DNA of 64,000 nucleotides from Pseudeuparius sepicola (lineage: Eukaryota > Arthropoda > Insecta > Coleoptera > Anthribidae): assembly GCA_963920635.1 (NCBI GenBank), contig OY987298.1, positions 116,922,035 through 116,986,034 on the forward strand, read 5' to 3'. The position numbers and the translations under genes were made by a program. Below are positions 1 through 10,670 of the stretch, piece by piece. Under the pieces are notes generated by a model that saw nothing but the letters and a program-made list of their open reading frames with translations, was not told the DNA's origin and made no database searches. Position 1 is the first letter of the stretch. Each line of letters opens with the position of its first letter.

Positions 1-450
1 CTGAAAGTGTTCTAGTACAGTTTCTCTCCCTCGCTGAACACGCAAAAAAACCTCACGTCCTGGATGTAATCTTTGAGCATAAAGATTAGATGCAGCATGC
101 AGCCACTGAATTTTGATCTGCTTCTCCATATGCTAGTACCATATACCCATAAGTTCTTCGTTTGTGAAACTACGTACCATACTTTTGTTCTAATCGCGAG
201 AAAATAAACACGAATAGCGTCTTACAGTTAAGATGTCATTGAAGACGGCTAACAACAAAGTACTGCTAAATACCGTAGTGCTATCATGACTTGTTATCTT
301 CTTAATTTTTTATTATCTGTAAATGTTTTTTTACTCTATCTCCGAAACAAAAAATATGTTATTACATTTTTTTTTTCGATAATTGGTCGTTACTTGTCCT
401 CTGCTACAATTTCCCAAGTTTATGCGTTTAGGTTGAGGAACACCCTGTAT
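1..450. other. No gene; right end of a CAGGGTG-type MITE at its edge
   Basis: AT-rich DNA without a credible coding region. The stretch ends in GGAACACCCTGTA (about 438-450), which is the reverse complement of the CAGGGTGTTCC terminus carried by several MITEs in this window. Its partner terminus is not found and probably lies left of the window or is lost. The next base begins the left inverted arm. Confidence 0.4.
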
Positions 451-2320
451 TTGAGCGCCAGAAGTTGATGTATTAAATAAAAATAACATTTTCCTATTTA
501 CAATGTATTTACAAGTTGAAATTGTACATCAATAAATTGCTACAATAAGTTGGAGTTGACTGGGTAAGTTAAAATTTGTTATTTACAATAAGTAAAGAAT
601 TACTTCACCGTTGAAAAAATGGAAAACACTGCTAGCACAAAAAGTTCACGTGAGCGTTTAAAGTTCATTTACGAGCACTTAGAAAATTTTGACTACTGAG
701 TTCAACAGATTTCCTTAAAAGTTCTGGGTCGTTGACACTGGTGATTCGCCACCGTTGCTCCAAGCTTCTTATCGTTGTAGTAGTTATGACCTCGGCTAGA
801 CTCGAGACTCAAGGTTGGGTCGTGGACGATTCAAGCTGGGGCTAGACGATGTGCGACCACTGTCAGACTTGTGTCGTCGGATGGTGTGTACTGTGTAGGT
901 ATGTCCATATTCCAATGATGCTTCGCTCACGTACCGGAGTGCATGTAAAGGAAAACACGACGAACAGTCTCCGAAAACTGCAGTCGAAACGTCGACGCGT
1001 TTACAATGGATAGTTAAATTTCTGAAATGTAAAAAGATTTTGAAAACAAATAAACCTTTACAGATTTTGCAATTAAATTTGAGAAACCTTAACTTATAAC
1101 CCAAAGATGGATTAAAGCATATGACTTTGACTTAATGTGAACCCGACTATGAAATAGATTAAAAATTAATAACAAAAAGCGATCAATTATCTTGACTTAA
1201 CTTGACATAATAAAATTGCTGTACTATATTTACAAGATAAAAGGTAACATTAACAAAATATAGAATGATTGGCGACTTCCCTATTTCATTTCTAGACAAA
1301 ACGCAAAAACAATAGCCCTGTAGGCTAGATAAAATAAGCAAACTTGTTGCTAAGTCTATATCAAGTCAAACAAGTTAAGTGTGGGGTATACAATGATTCT
1401 GTGCAAAAACGACACCAAATTTTGGCCACGACCCATCACGTGAAGCCCGCAGAACAAGAGAAACAGATTCCGAATGAGATGGCTACGGCAAAGTCGACAA
1501 GAAAACTCCCTGTGATCCTCACGCTGTTGGTCGCTGGTTGAACCTGATAGATGTGGGAAAAAAACATCCACAACTTGTCCACAAGGTTAACCGACACGTG
1601 GTCAGTCACATGTAAAAGAAAAAACTAGAAAACCTATTAGCACAGCAAACCCAAAATTACACGGTATAAAAAAACCACTTATCTGCTCTCAAATACGAGT
1701 ATCAAGTCCCGAAAAGAGATTTCCCAGCGGAAAATTCAAATAAATAATTCGGAACTTAACTTCACGTGATGCAAATCTTACGAGCGACAAAATTGGGAAG
1801 CGGCCGATTCTTGTCGCCGGACCTTGATATATAGCCTCCTTCGCAATATGGACGACATCCGTTTCCTAAATGTTATAAGGTAAAAAAAGCTTAAAAACTA
1901 GATACTTATAAATAAAAAACAAGAGAGCAGGCTCGAGAGTAAACTGTCAATTCAGCCAAACTTCTTACCACTGAACAAAACTGAATAAAGTGAATATTGT
2001 CTTTGTGATTTACGTCGGACAGAGTTTACATCAATAATAATAATACATACCTTCAATTGTTGAATAAAATGTAAACACTTTTTTAACTGGCACATACCTT
2101 TCTATACGGTTCAACAGTTTGGTTTTGAAACAGCAAGCTCTACCTAGGTAGGCAATTTATTATGCATCAACTTGTACGTATAGGTGGTTGCAGATAGCAG
2201 GCCAACATCCTTAAAAATGGTACGTTTATAAGGGGTGCAAAACGAATGAATCGGAATTAAATGAACATTTAAAACGTCGTAACGAAAACTAGACAGATTT
2301 TTCGTTACAGAAAAGACTAG
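451..2320 (+). repeat. Left arm of a very long diverged inverted repeat
   Basis: This arm is collinear, in inverse orientation, with 11225-13204. Matching anchors: TTGAGCGCCA at 451 with TGGCGCTCAA at 13195; the block near 935-990 with 12632-12685; CACGTGGTC near 1597 with its complement near 12043; AATATGGACGAC near 1842 with 11778; GGTGGTTGCAGATAGCAGG near 2184 with 11346. Similarity is patchy (long matching blocks separated by indels). Short reading frames in the arm are not conserved in the partner, so I call no gene. It could be a long terminal inverted repeat of one large element, or one of two copies of a family lying head to head. Confidence 0.75.
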
Positions 2321-2949
2321 TCTAAATTTAATTAAATAATTAATATTATTATCGACGAGAATTCTCTTACACATTTTATTCGGCAGTTCCTCGCTCCTCA
2401 AAAATGCTGTTTCCCGAAACGACAATGGATGGTTTGTTTACAAACAAATAACGACTCAGTTATTCCTTAGTCAGATAGGCACTCCCAAGGTCCCCAAGTT
2501 GTTATTGGTATTTGCCAGAGAGAGAGAGCCATAAAAATAATGCCCTAAATAAATTTTGCGCGCCATTTCCCCTCTCTTTTAAGTTGTTTTCGTCGACCTC
2601 ACAGCGAAAATCTGGGCCTTTATTGGTAATTTCGTTAACGGTAGTCCCAACAATGTATAGATAAACGGAACAAGATTTTAGAAAAACGATAGATTTAGTT
2701 AGGTAGGCTCTTGTTGCCCCTCCCCGATATCCTTCTGTTTGACTAGAAGTAACAATAATGCTTGTTGATGTGGCAAACATTTAAAACAAGATAATACATA
2801 GGCGTCCAACGTGAGATTATTTCAAAAATTATGTCATTGAATTAACCGGGACCAACTTTTCAATTCTATTAGTTGAGGAACCATAGTTTATGCGAAAAAG
2901 TAGAAAATATGTAACTCTGGCGTGTAAATAATTAATGATTCAAAGTGGG
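2321..2949. other. Spacer between left arm and errantivirus; no gene
   Basis: AT-rich sequence with no recognised coding region. It ends in TGGG (2946-2949), the left copy of the errantivirus target duplication. An open frame at 2502-2780 (minus) resembles no family I know. Weak similarity to 10800-11225 is possible but not convincing by eye. Confidence 0.4.
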
Positions 2950-3125
2950 AATTACGATACGAGACCACGGCAATTGCTTTTTAAAAACAATTTATTAGAG
3001 AACGGAGTCCAAGACTGGTTACATCTGGGGTTTTTACATCTTTTATAACATTAGAGAAGTGTTGAGTATACAAAATCATATTACACTTAATTTCTGGATT
3101 TGCTTCCTCTCGTGGGAACGTAACT
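2950..3125 (-). repeat. 3' LTR of the errantivirus
   Basis: 176 bp, identical to 10491-10666 except at two sites (near 3009 and 3065). AATAAA reads on the minus strand within CTCTAATAAATTG and is the likely poly(A) signal. The LTR is short for this group. Confidence 0.93.
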
Positions 3126-3137
3126 CCTCCATCCCTT
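3126..3137 (-). promoter_or_regulatory. Polypurine tract for plus-strand priming
   Basis: The minus strand reads AAGGGATGGAGG immediately before the AGTTACG start of the 3' LTR. Position and purine content are those expected of a retroviral PPT. Confidence 0.8.
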
Positions 3138-3190
3138 AGAAACGAGCACAGGGTGCGAGGTGATTTTAAATTGTTAATTGTTAAAATATT

Positions 3191-4894
3191 TCAAAAGATA
3201 TCTTTGTTATTTTCTTTTTCCTTTTGTTTTTTTATAATATGTTTTTGATAGAAAAATTTAAATAAAAATGAGAGTAAGGTTATTATTATTTTGAGGTAAA
3301 TCAATATAGTCCAGAAACTAAGTTTGTTAAGATGAATCGGTACTTCAGAAATATTTTCTAATTTTTCTTTTTGCAAATCTAAAGCATTTTTTATATTATT
3401 AAATTCATTTGTGTTTACAGAATTCAATTTAAAATTTCTAAAATTAACAATCAAATCAGAATGAACATTATTTTCGAAATTTAAACTAGGTAAAACAATA
3501 TTTTTATAATTAATTTTTGAGCTTTGATAAATTCTAATATTAAAGTCATTCACTTGCACTTCACAGTTCACTTCCATTTCTAACACAAAGGTTCCGTTTA
3601 AGGGTAATTTTTGTTCACTGGATCCGCAGAATAGGGTAGCTATAGTCTCTTTGGGGGCGATAATTAACCATTGATTGTTTTCCATCTTATGTACTCGGAG
3701 TTCGGGAACTTCTACAGGAATTTGTTGACACGACGTGGAGTTTTTGATAAAATTTAAAAGACTGACTTCGCATGGAGCGTTAGTTTATATTTTGGCTGGA
3801 CTATGTTCATGGCACAGGTATTCTTCGGTGGTAATTTCTTGGCATTGCTTGTCCGTTGAGATATAATATTGCTCATTAAGGAGAAGGTATTTCTCTTGAG
3901 GAAGGATTAGTTTGAATTTACTGTTTTTCGAGGGAGTTGGTATAGGATAAAGTCGATAGTAGCTGTAATTTTCTTGAAGCACTAATGGAATTTCTATTAT
4001 AAAGACTAATTGATTTCCTTTGCTGTAACTTTTTATGTTTACTATTTTTTCAAATAATAATATGTTTTCAGTTATAGTGTCAAAAGGTAATTTGAATTTG
4101 TACAAATGCTTCTTGATTGATTTTAATTCTATTAATAAATCTAGCGGCTCAATTATTGAATTGTGTAAGGTATTTAATTTTGAAAATGTTATTGCAACTT
4201 CAAGTTTTTCTAAAATGTCGTATATTGTCTGATATGCCAGTGATATCTGAGAGATTACCATATCTATTTCAAAATATCTGAAAACTTCTATAGTTTCTAT
4301 ACTGTTTGCTTTAATAACTTCTTCTACGTTTTTCAATCTAGCATCTAATACTTCCTCGTTATGGCTAAGTATATCTGTAGTATTCTTAAATTTGGTAATA
4401 GATCTTTCCAAAAGGGTTATTTGTTCTTTTACAAGAGTCTTCAATTTTTGTTCATTTTGTGAAAGTGTAAATAAAGCTGAATCATATTTTTGTGCGTCTG
4501 TTTGATCCAAGTTTCCAGTTATTGTTTTAATTAAAGTGCCCAAGGGATCAAGTATGCCTCTTTTCTTTCTTATTATTGGGTTTATTTGATTAATTTGTGA
4601 AATAATTTTGTTTTCCAAAACATTAATTAAGTTGTAGGAGTTATGAAATTCTTTTTTATAAGTAGATGAGTAATTAAAGCTATTCTTGAGTTCTGAAAAC
4701 TTGCCATGAATAGTGTAAAATTGTTCAACTATTTTTGTTACATCAAAAGTTTGAATAAATGACCATTTATCAGTGGTGACTTTTGCATTTCCTAATTTTA
4801 AAGGTAGAAGTCCTGGATTTTCATTAAGGTTGTGAAATTTTGGCGTTAAAGCTCCTGCTCCGATGACGAGCCTAAAACAGGAATTTTTAATTCT
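3191..4894 (-). pseudogene. env: Env, errantivirus envelope glycoprotein with one in-frame stop
   Basis: This is the third ORF, encoding a membrane fusion protein related to baculovirus F proteins. The frame is open from 4894 with no early ATG, which fits expression from a spliced mRNA; the minus strand has TTCCTGTTTTAG ending at 4872, a good 3' splice site overlapping the end of pol. A furin-type RKKR (around 4570) is followed at once by a GILDPLG-type fusion-peptide-like segment and by the LDQTDAQKY motif seen in this family. A coiled-coil-like region and cysteines follow. Near the C-terminus (about 3230-3300) is a hydrophobic transmembrane segment and then a short basic tail ending at 3191. 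A TAA at 3787-3785 interrupts the frame; reading continues in the same frame beyond it. The stop would remove the C-terminal third, including the membrane anchor. Confidence 0.88.
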
Positions 4895-5318
4895 TTAATA
4901 TGAACTACTAAAATTTTATTTTTCTTATTTTTTACTTTTACTTTATTATTTTCGAGAATTTCTAAAATTTCGTACGGTCCAATGAATTTATTTTCTTTTT
5001 TATTTCTTTGAATATTAGTTTTGTATACAGTCTGTCCTACTTTGAACTGGTACTGGTCTGGTCCCTGAGTGTTGTGTTTTCCAAGAACTTTTCTTTTGTG
5101 GTCTATAAGATTTTCGGAAACAGTTTCATAAAGGTTTTTTAATTTATCTCTATGGGAACTTACGTAATCTGCATAAAACGAACTTTCTATTAGCAGTGAA
5201 GGGTCACGTGAATTTGTATGACCTAATGTTAATTCTAAAGGGGTGAACTTTGTTGAAGAATGAATAGAATTGTTATAGGCAATTATTGCGTAAGTCATTA
5301 AATTTGTTACATTTTCAT
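4846..5318 (-). pseudogene. pol segment: integrase C-terminus
   Basis: The rest of the integrase core (SIHSSTKFTPLELTLG) is followed by the C-terminal domain with QYQFKVGQTVYKTN and FIGPYEILEI, typical of the GPY/F-like end of Ty3/gypsy integrases. The true end of pol is the stop at 4846, which overlaps the env reading frame. Confidence 0.88.
4872..4883 (-). promoter_or_regulatory. Candidate 3' splice site for env mRNA
   Basis: The minus strand reads TTCCTGTTTTAG followed by G at the junction of pol and env. Errantivirus env is known to be made from a spliced RNA. A GTAAGT (10168-10163, minus) in the leader is a possible donor, but it precedes the gag ATG, so the env start codon stays unexplained. 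Confidence 0.5.
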
Positions 5319-6130
5319 TTTATGTTTTTGTTGGAGTAAACGTAAATGTTCTATTAATGAAGAGTGAAAACGTTCAACAGGAGAGTTCGATTCATGGTGA
5401 TTAGGGGTAGTAAAGTGAATTTGAATTTTGTGAGATTTTAGAAGTTCTTGTACTGTCTCGTTTTTAAATTCTCGTCCATTGTCCATTGTAATTTTTTCGG
5501 GTATGCCGTAAAATGAGAAATATTTAATCAAAGCGTTGCAAATTTCTATAGCTGTTTTTCCTTGAACTGGGAAAGCTTGTCCTAATTTTGAAAATGCGTC
5601 TATCACTGTAAGGAAGGTGTGATTATCATATTTAAATAAGTCGGCATGTAAAAGCTGAAAAGGTTTTCCGACGGTCTCGGTAAGCACGAAAGGAACATAT
5701 GGTTTATTTCTTGCATATTTTGCAGTTTGACAAAGGTTACAGTCATTTATGTAATTAGTCACGTCGCGTTTCATAGTAGGCCGGTAGTAATTTCTTTTAA
5801 GATGCTCTAAAGTTTCTGTTATTCCGCGGTGGTTGCATTTACCTTCGTGTTGAAATTTGATAACCATTAAGCGTTCGTCTTTTTCCTTAAGAGAATTTAC
5901 TATTTTGGTGCATTTTATAAGTTTAAGACTATTGGGATTAAAATTTGTGATATATACTTCATTAAATTCCTTATACATTGATTCATCGTGGAAATAAGTG
6001 TGATATGTCTTGTCAGAGGTTAAATAGTCTCTTAAAAATTCAAAGATAAGTTTTTTATTATTTTTTGGGAGAGATATATTTAAAACTTTTAAATGTTCAA
6101 AATTTTCGTGAACAACTTCTAATCTATTAT
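5307..6130 (-). pseudogene. pol segment: integrase zinc domain and catalytic core
   Basis: An HHCC zinc-binding module (HEGKCNHRG followed by CNLCQ) precedes the catalytic core. The three acidic residues are visible in LLHADLF, TMDNGREF and NSPVERFHS, about the right distances apart. The frame is lost near 5320 and a stop follows at 5307. Confidence 0.92.
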
Positions 6131-6802
6131 CTGTTTATTTTTATTATTTATTATATCGTCGATTATGGGAATACCATCATTTAAACTAGATTGGTTACTA
6201 GTTGAATGAGGTGTAGCGAGTGTATCATCTACAGGAGTAAGTCGTCTTGGGAAATTTGGGGGTTTAATTTGAATGTCTTGTAAGATTCTAATTTTTGGGC
6301 TTGGTTTTGGCTTTTCTGCGATTAAAGAATTGGGATTCATGTCAGTAAAAGTGTCTTCGTCCTCGGTTAAGTCAATTGTTTCGAATTTTTTGTAAGCTTC
6401 GTCTGTTAAATCTTTTAAAAATTGTTCAATGTCTTGGTTTATTTCACCTGGATTATTAATTACACTTTCTTTTTCTATGGCGTTAATTTTGATTCTAGAT
6501 AAACAGTCAGCATTTGTGTTTTGTTTTCCTTTTTTATAAATTATGTCGTAGTCAAATTCTTCAAGTCTTAGTCTCCATCTAACTAATTTACTATTGGGTT
6601 CCTTGAGATTAAATAACCAGACAAGGGGACGGAGGTCAGTATAAATTTTGAATTTTCTACCAAAAAGATAGGGTCTAAAATATTTGCAACTCCACACAAT
6701 TGACAAAAGTTCTTTCTCAATGGTGGAGTATTTTGTTTCACTGTCATTAAGAGTTCTGGATGCGTCTGTCATTAGGAACGTCACCTTGTGATAGAACTGC
6801 AC
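6119..6802 (-). pseudogene. pol segment: RNase H remainder and linker
   Basis: The frame picks up after the small deletion with [19 protein letters not shown], the TDLRPL block and the [20 protein letters not shown] motif that closes Ty3/gypsy RNase H. An acidic, poorly conserved linker follows and ends in a stop at 6119, where the frame changes again. Confidence 0.88.
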
Positions 6803-7295
6803 CTATGGCGTAGTTACTTGCGTCTGTCGTTAAAATGAATTGTTTTTCAAAATTTTGATACTGTAAAATAGGGGCATTGATAAGTAAATTTTTGCAATGT
6901 TCGAAAGATTTCATAAATTCGGGAGAGTGGACTACTTTAGAATTTTTCTTTAAACAAAGTGTCATTGGTTTTACAATTTTTGCAAAGTCTTTAATAAAAC
7001 GTCTGTAATAGCCTAGTAAGCCTAAAAATGATTTAATGTCCTTCTGAGTATTGGGAATGGGAAAATTCTTTACAGCGGAAATTTTGTCTGGATTGGGTTT
7101 TACTCCGTCTGGGGTTATTACATGTCCTAAATATAAAACTTCTGTACGTAAAAATTCTGACTTGTCGAGTTGTAACTTAAAATTGGATTATCTGAGTCTA
7201 GTAAAAACTTGTCTAAGTTTGCTAATGTGTTCTTGAAGTGAGGTACTAAATATGGCTATATCATCTAGATAAACTAAGCAAATTTCGTTTTGGAG
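6747..7295 (-). pseudogene. pol segment: RT active site to RNase H start
   Basis: This segment lies one frame away from the previous one. It encodes the RT catalytic YLDD box near 7276-7263, the thumb/connection region and the start of RNase H, with catalytic-type TTDAS and AIGAVLSQ near 6830-6790. A TAA at 7190-7188 interrupts it. It ends where bases are missing in RNase H. Confidence 0.9.
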
Positions 7296-8680
7296 CCCTC
7301 CATAACCCGCTGAAAACTAGAGGGCGCGTTTTTTAAACCGAAAGGCATTCGTTTGAATTCGTAGTGTCCGTTTTCTGTGGAAAAAGCAGTTTTTGGTATG
7401 TCGTCTGGGTCCATTTCAATTTGGTGAAAACCACTAGCCAAATCTAATGTCGAAAAATATTGACTTTTACCTAACTTGTCTAAAATGTCTGAGATATTGG
7501 GTAAGGGATATTTGTCATTAATAGTCCGTTCGTTAAGTTTCCTATAGTCTATAACCATTCGCCATTTGCGCTTTCCAGAAGCGTCCATTTTTTTTGGGAC
7601 TATCCAAATGGGGCTAGACCATGGAGAAGTTGAGTCTTGGATGATACCTTGATCGAGTAATTTGGAAATTTGGGTTTTTACTTCATTTCTGTGAATTTCG
7701 GGATAACGATAACTTTTTGTAAAAATTGGAGATTCATTAGTTACATTAATTTTATGACGAATTTTGTTTGTGAAAGTTAAAGGAATTTTTTCGCAGTAAA
7801 ATATATCTCTAAATTCAAAACAGAGTTTTCGAATAGCGTCTCGTTCTTCTTTGTTGCAGTGATCGAGTCTTAATTCTTTTAAATTTGATTTTAAAATATT
7901 GTCTTGGTCGGGTTCAAGTATTTCGTCAGTTTCCATTTTCTCGCAAAAATTAACATCACATATGTTTATTGGTTCAATTTCGAAGGGTTCGTCTAGTACA
8001 ATTTTAACAGGATTTTCGTTTATATTGGTAATAGTAGTGATAGCAAAGTTATTTTTTATGTTTACGATAGCGCGAGGCATTTCTGTACCTTTTCCGAATT
8101 TAAAATAATCTAATATTCCAAAAGAATTTCGAATATCGCAATCTACTGGTATTTTGACAATTTGTTTTGTTCTAGGGGGTATAATAATTTGATAGGATTG
8201 AAAGGGTTCTAAAAGTTGAGGTGTACTATCGGCGTCGTTATTTGAGTAAATTATTGGAATGTCTGAATTTGGAGTTTTTAATCTTCTGCGCCTTAGTTTA
8301 ATATTGGCATCTAATCTATCAATTAGATTGGCTCCGATGAGGCCATCAAATTTTTCAGAAAAGTTAAATAAATAAAATTTATGATATCCCGGAGTATTAA
8401 AAATTTTAAAAATTGGAATAACGGCGACTTCGTCATGGAAAGTACTTGCGTGTGCTGTCTGAATATTAAATATCTCATTTCTAATGAATTCTTTGTAAAA
8501 CGTTTGTGCTATTCTAGGATTTAGTATGCTACGTGAGCTACCGGTATCTATGAGAAAATATGAGTCAATTTCTGGGATGCAAATATGAGGTAAGTTTTGG
8601 CGGATGTTATTTAAGTCGATTAAGACGGGTTGTCTTTCAAGTTGTCCTTGGTAAAATTTACGTCTTGTCCAGAGTTCATG
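7274..8680 (-). pseudogene. pol segment: protease and N-terminal two thirds of RT
   Basis: The aspartic protease active site FLIDTGSS is encoded near 8566-8530. RT motifs follow: the fingers region with SPWSSPIWIVPKK and WRMVIDYRKLN, then the catalytic aspartate block FSTLDLASGFHQ, then [16 protein letters not shown]. The frame shifts at about 7296 and terminates spuriously at 7274. Confidence 0.92.
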
Positions 8681-10065
8681 TCAGAGTTCGAGGTACTTTG
8701 TGAAAAGTCAGCGGAAAGCATGGGATCGCAATGTGAAATTTGAGGTAGGTAAGTCTCGTATGGATTCTGGGAATAATCAGTGTCATAATCGTGGGAAAAA
8801 GGATAACTGTCGTACTCAGGCGAGTAAAAGTTTTCGTAGAAATAATCGGGATATTGATTTTCGTCAATTTCAGAGATTGATGCTTCGGATTGATCGGGAT
8901 TAATTTCGTGATTGAAAAGTTCTTCAAATTTAGAAACGTGTTTTGGATTATTGGTTCGAGATTGAGTGCTACTAGTTTCCATAGCTTCGGGTTGATTTGG
9001 GTTTCGTTGTTGTTGGTTTCGTAAAATTGCGCTTGTTCTTTGATTAGCAAAATAGGGGTGCTGTTGTGTTGGATATCGAGATTGGAAATTAGAAAAATTG
9101 GGTCTTTGCTGAGGTTGAAAATAAGGTGTGAAACGAGGTTGAAAATTAGGTCTAGTAGGAATAGTTAGTCTAAATTGGGGTTGTGTAGTTGGTCTAAATT
9201 GGGGTTGTGTAACTTGAGGTTGAAATATTGGGGGTCTAGGAAATATTCTTTGATTTGGAAAAGTAGGAAGTTGTGATGGTGGTCTATTATAGAAAATTGG
9301 TGAGGAGGAAAATTGGGGTCTAGAAAAATTAGGTTTCTTAACTAGAAAAGGATTAATTCTTGGTTGGGGTTTATATACAGGGTGAGTCAAATTTTGGTTT
9401 TGTCCGGTACTCAGATATTTGAAATTTTCTTCTTCTGCTACTAAAGATAAGGCTTTTTCTAATGAATCAGGAGATTTAAGTCGAACAACAAGTTGAGTTT
9501 GATAGGGAAGGCCATTGATAAATGTTTTTAAAGCAAAATCATCGTAATGTTTTATGGTAATAACTTTTTCGTTTGCATTAATATTCGTTAAATTTAACTT
9601 GGAAAAAAGTAAATTTCGTGCATCCTGGATCCTCATTCCAAATTGTAAAGGAGTTTCATTTCTTTGGGGTTTCATCGAAATTAAATCTTGTATCAAACAG
9701 TCTATACTACGTTGATCGGAGAAAGTATTAATTAAAGCATTTTTTATATCTGCCCAAGACGTTATTTCTGATCTAGAACCTATTAAATCAGCTGCGCGAT
9801 CTCTTAGTTTACTTAAAGTGGTATCTAATAGACAATTATTTACATCATTTTCGGCATTTCTAGTGTCAAAGAAATTTCTGAGAAGATTTTCGCAAGAAGA
9901 GATAAATCTATTAAGCAAATTTGGGTTTCCGTCAAACAAGGGAATATTATCTGCTTGGTAACGTAGAAGAGGAACATTAACATTATCGGCTGGCATATTG
10001 ATTTCGTTCTCAATATTTAAATTTAAAAAGAAATCAGCTAAACTTTCAATAATACTATCGCTCAT
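8620..10065 (-). CDS. gag: Gag, intact
   Basis: Structural capsid polyprotein of the errantivirus, 481 residues, uninterrupted. It starts at ATG 10065 (MSDSIIESL). The N-terminal half contains the PLFDGNPNLLNRFI capsid motif typical of this group (about residues 58-72) and a helical capsid-like region to about residue 230. Residues about 240-370 are rich in Pro, Gln, Phe, Arg and Asn, and the C-terminus is acidic and Tyr-rich. No CCHC zinc knuckle is present, as is usual for errantivirus Gag; RNA binding is probably by the basic central region. The last 60 bases overlap pol in the -1 frame. This is the only unbroken ORF of the element. Confidence 0.93.
   Translation of the reverse strand: MSDSIIESLADFFLNLNIENEINMPADNVNVPLLRYQADNIPLFDGNPNLLNRFISSCENLLRNFFDTRNAENDVNNCLLDTTLSKLRDRAADLIGSRSEITSWADIKNALINTFSDQRSIDCLIQDLISMKPQRNETPLQFGMRIQDARNLLFSKLNLTNINANEKVITIKHYDDFALKTFINGLPYQTQLVVRLKSPDSLEKALSLVAEEENFKYLSTGQNQNLTHPVYKPQPRINPFLVKKPNFSRPQFSSSPIFYNRPPSQLPTFPNQRIFPRPPIFQPQVTQPQFRPTTQPQFRLTIPTRPNFQPRFTPYFQPQQRPNFSNFQSRYPTQQHPYFANQRTSAILRNQQQRNPNQPEAMETSSTQSRTNNPKHVSKFEELFNHEINPDQSEASISEIDENQYPDYFYENFYSPEYDSYPFSHDYDTDYSQNPYETYLPQISHCDPMLSADFSQSTSNSDMNSGQDVNFTKDNLKDNPS
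8653..8659 (-). promoter_or_regulatory. -1 ribosomal frameshift heptamer A AAT TTT
   Basis: In the gag frame the minus strand reads GTA AAT TTT ACC, giving an X XXY YYZ heptamer (A AAT TTT) inside the 60-base gag/pol overlap. A -1 slip here places ribosomes in the pol frame. I did not find a clear downstream pseudoknot by eye. Confidence 0.65.
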
Positions 10066-10474
10066 AAACTAAAAATAATTGGGAAAATGGCTTCTTAAAA
10101 ATACGAAAATTACAACTAAAAAATCAACTGTACAAAAGGAAATTGGCAAAAAGGATTAAGCAACTTACAAAAGCAGTGTGATGAAGCTCGATGTTTTCAT
10201 TTGTTTCTTCTTATACCTAGTGCCTATAAGTCCCGGCGATGCTTGTCCAGGTACTCAGAACTTCGTATCCTAAGGTCCTAAGAGGAGAGTTGTCGAAGTT
10301 GGACTTCTCCCTAGGCGTTCTCTCCGTGGTTCGTCTCGGTTGTGGGTCTCTCGGTGTCCTGCAGGCGATGCTGTCCTTGCTGGATCCGTGGGGCCCGGTG
10401 TTCGGATCGATACCAATTTAACCGTTGATACAGCGCGATCGAATCTGCAACAGACTAACGACCGATTGGCAGCG
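10066..10474 (-). other. Errantivirus 5' leader
   Basis: Untranslated leader between the primer site and the gag ATG. It is GC-richer than the surroundings (10230-10440). It contains GTAAGT at 10168-10163 on the minus strand, a possible splice donor. Packaging signals cannot be recognised by eye. Confidence 0.7.
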
Positions 10475-10491
10475 TCCTACCGACTGCGCCA
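10475..10491 (-). promoter_or_regulatory. Primer binding site for tRNA-Ser
   Basis: The minus strand reads TGGCGCAGTCGGTAGGA, complementary to a tRNA-Ser type 3' end (CGACTGCG plus CCA). The first T is also the last base of the 5' LTR, a one-base overlap known for errantiviruses. Confidence 0.88.
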
Positions 10492-10666
10492 ATTACGATA
10501 CGAGACCACGGCAATTGCTTTTTAAAAACAATTTATTAGAGAACGGAGTACAAGACTGGTTACATCTGGGGTTTTTACATCTTTTATAACATTAGAGAAG
10601 TGTTGAATATACAAAATCATATTACACTTAATTTCTGGATTTGCTTCCTCTCGTGGGAACGTAACT
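10491..10666 (-). repeat. 5' LTR of the errantivirus
   Basis: 176 bp, partner of 2950-3125 with two mismatches (1.1 %). It is followed on the plus strand by the target duplication TGGG (10667-10670). Confidence 0.93.
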
Positions 10667-10670
10667 TGGG

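Larger units (their letters stand above)
4846..8680 (-). pseudogene. pol: Pol polyprotein, five breaks
   Basis: Protease, reverse transcriptase, RNase H and integrase occur in the Ty3/gypsy order. The frame opens just after a TGA at 8683-8681 and overlaps the last 60 bases of gag in the -1 frame, so expression would need frameshifting. Breaks: a one-base loss at about 7296 in a short G run just before the RT active site; a TAA at 7190-7188; a loss of roughly 11 bases near 6786 in RNase H; a frame change near 6130 between RNase H and integrase; and a one-base change near 5320 in an A run inside the integrase core. All domains are otherwise recognisable with their catalytic residues. Some breaks sit in homopolymers and could be sequencing errors; the 11-base loss is unlikely to be. 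Confidence 0.92.
2950..10666 (-). mobile_element. Errantivirus (Ty3/gypsy endogenous retrovirus), full length with broken pol and env
   Basis: A complete 7.7-kb LTR element lies on the minus strand. Order from 10666 down: 5' LTR, tRNA-Ser primer site, leader, gag, pol in the -1 frame (protease, RT, RNase H, integrase), env, polypurine tract, 3' LTR. It is flanked by a 4-bp duplication TGGG (2946-2949 and 10667-10670). In element orientation the LTR starts AGTTACG and ends CGTAATT. The AGT...ATT-type ends, a primer site overlapping the LTR by one base, a Gag without zinc knuckle and a third env ORF are all errantivirus traits. The LTRs differ at 2 of 176 positions, so the insertion is recent, yet pol has four frame breaks and one stop, and env has one stop. 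The element sits between the two long inverted arms. Confidence 0.95.

Noticed and set aside
796..1104. 102-codon ORF inside the left arm
   Set aside because: The frame is not kept in the matching right arm, so no coding constraint is visible.
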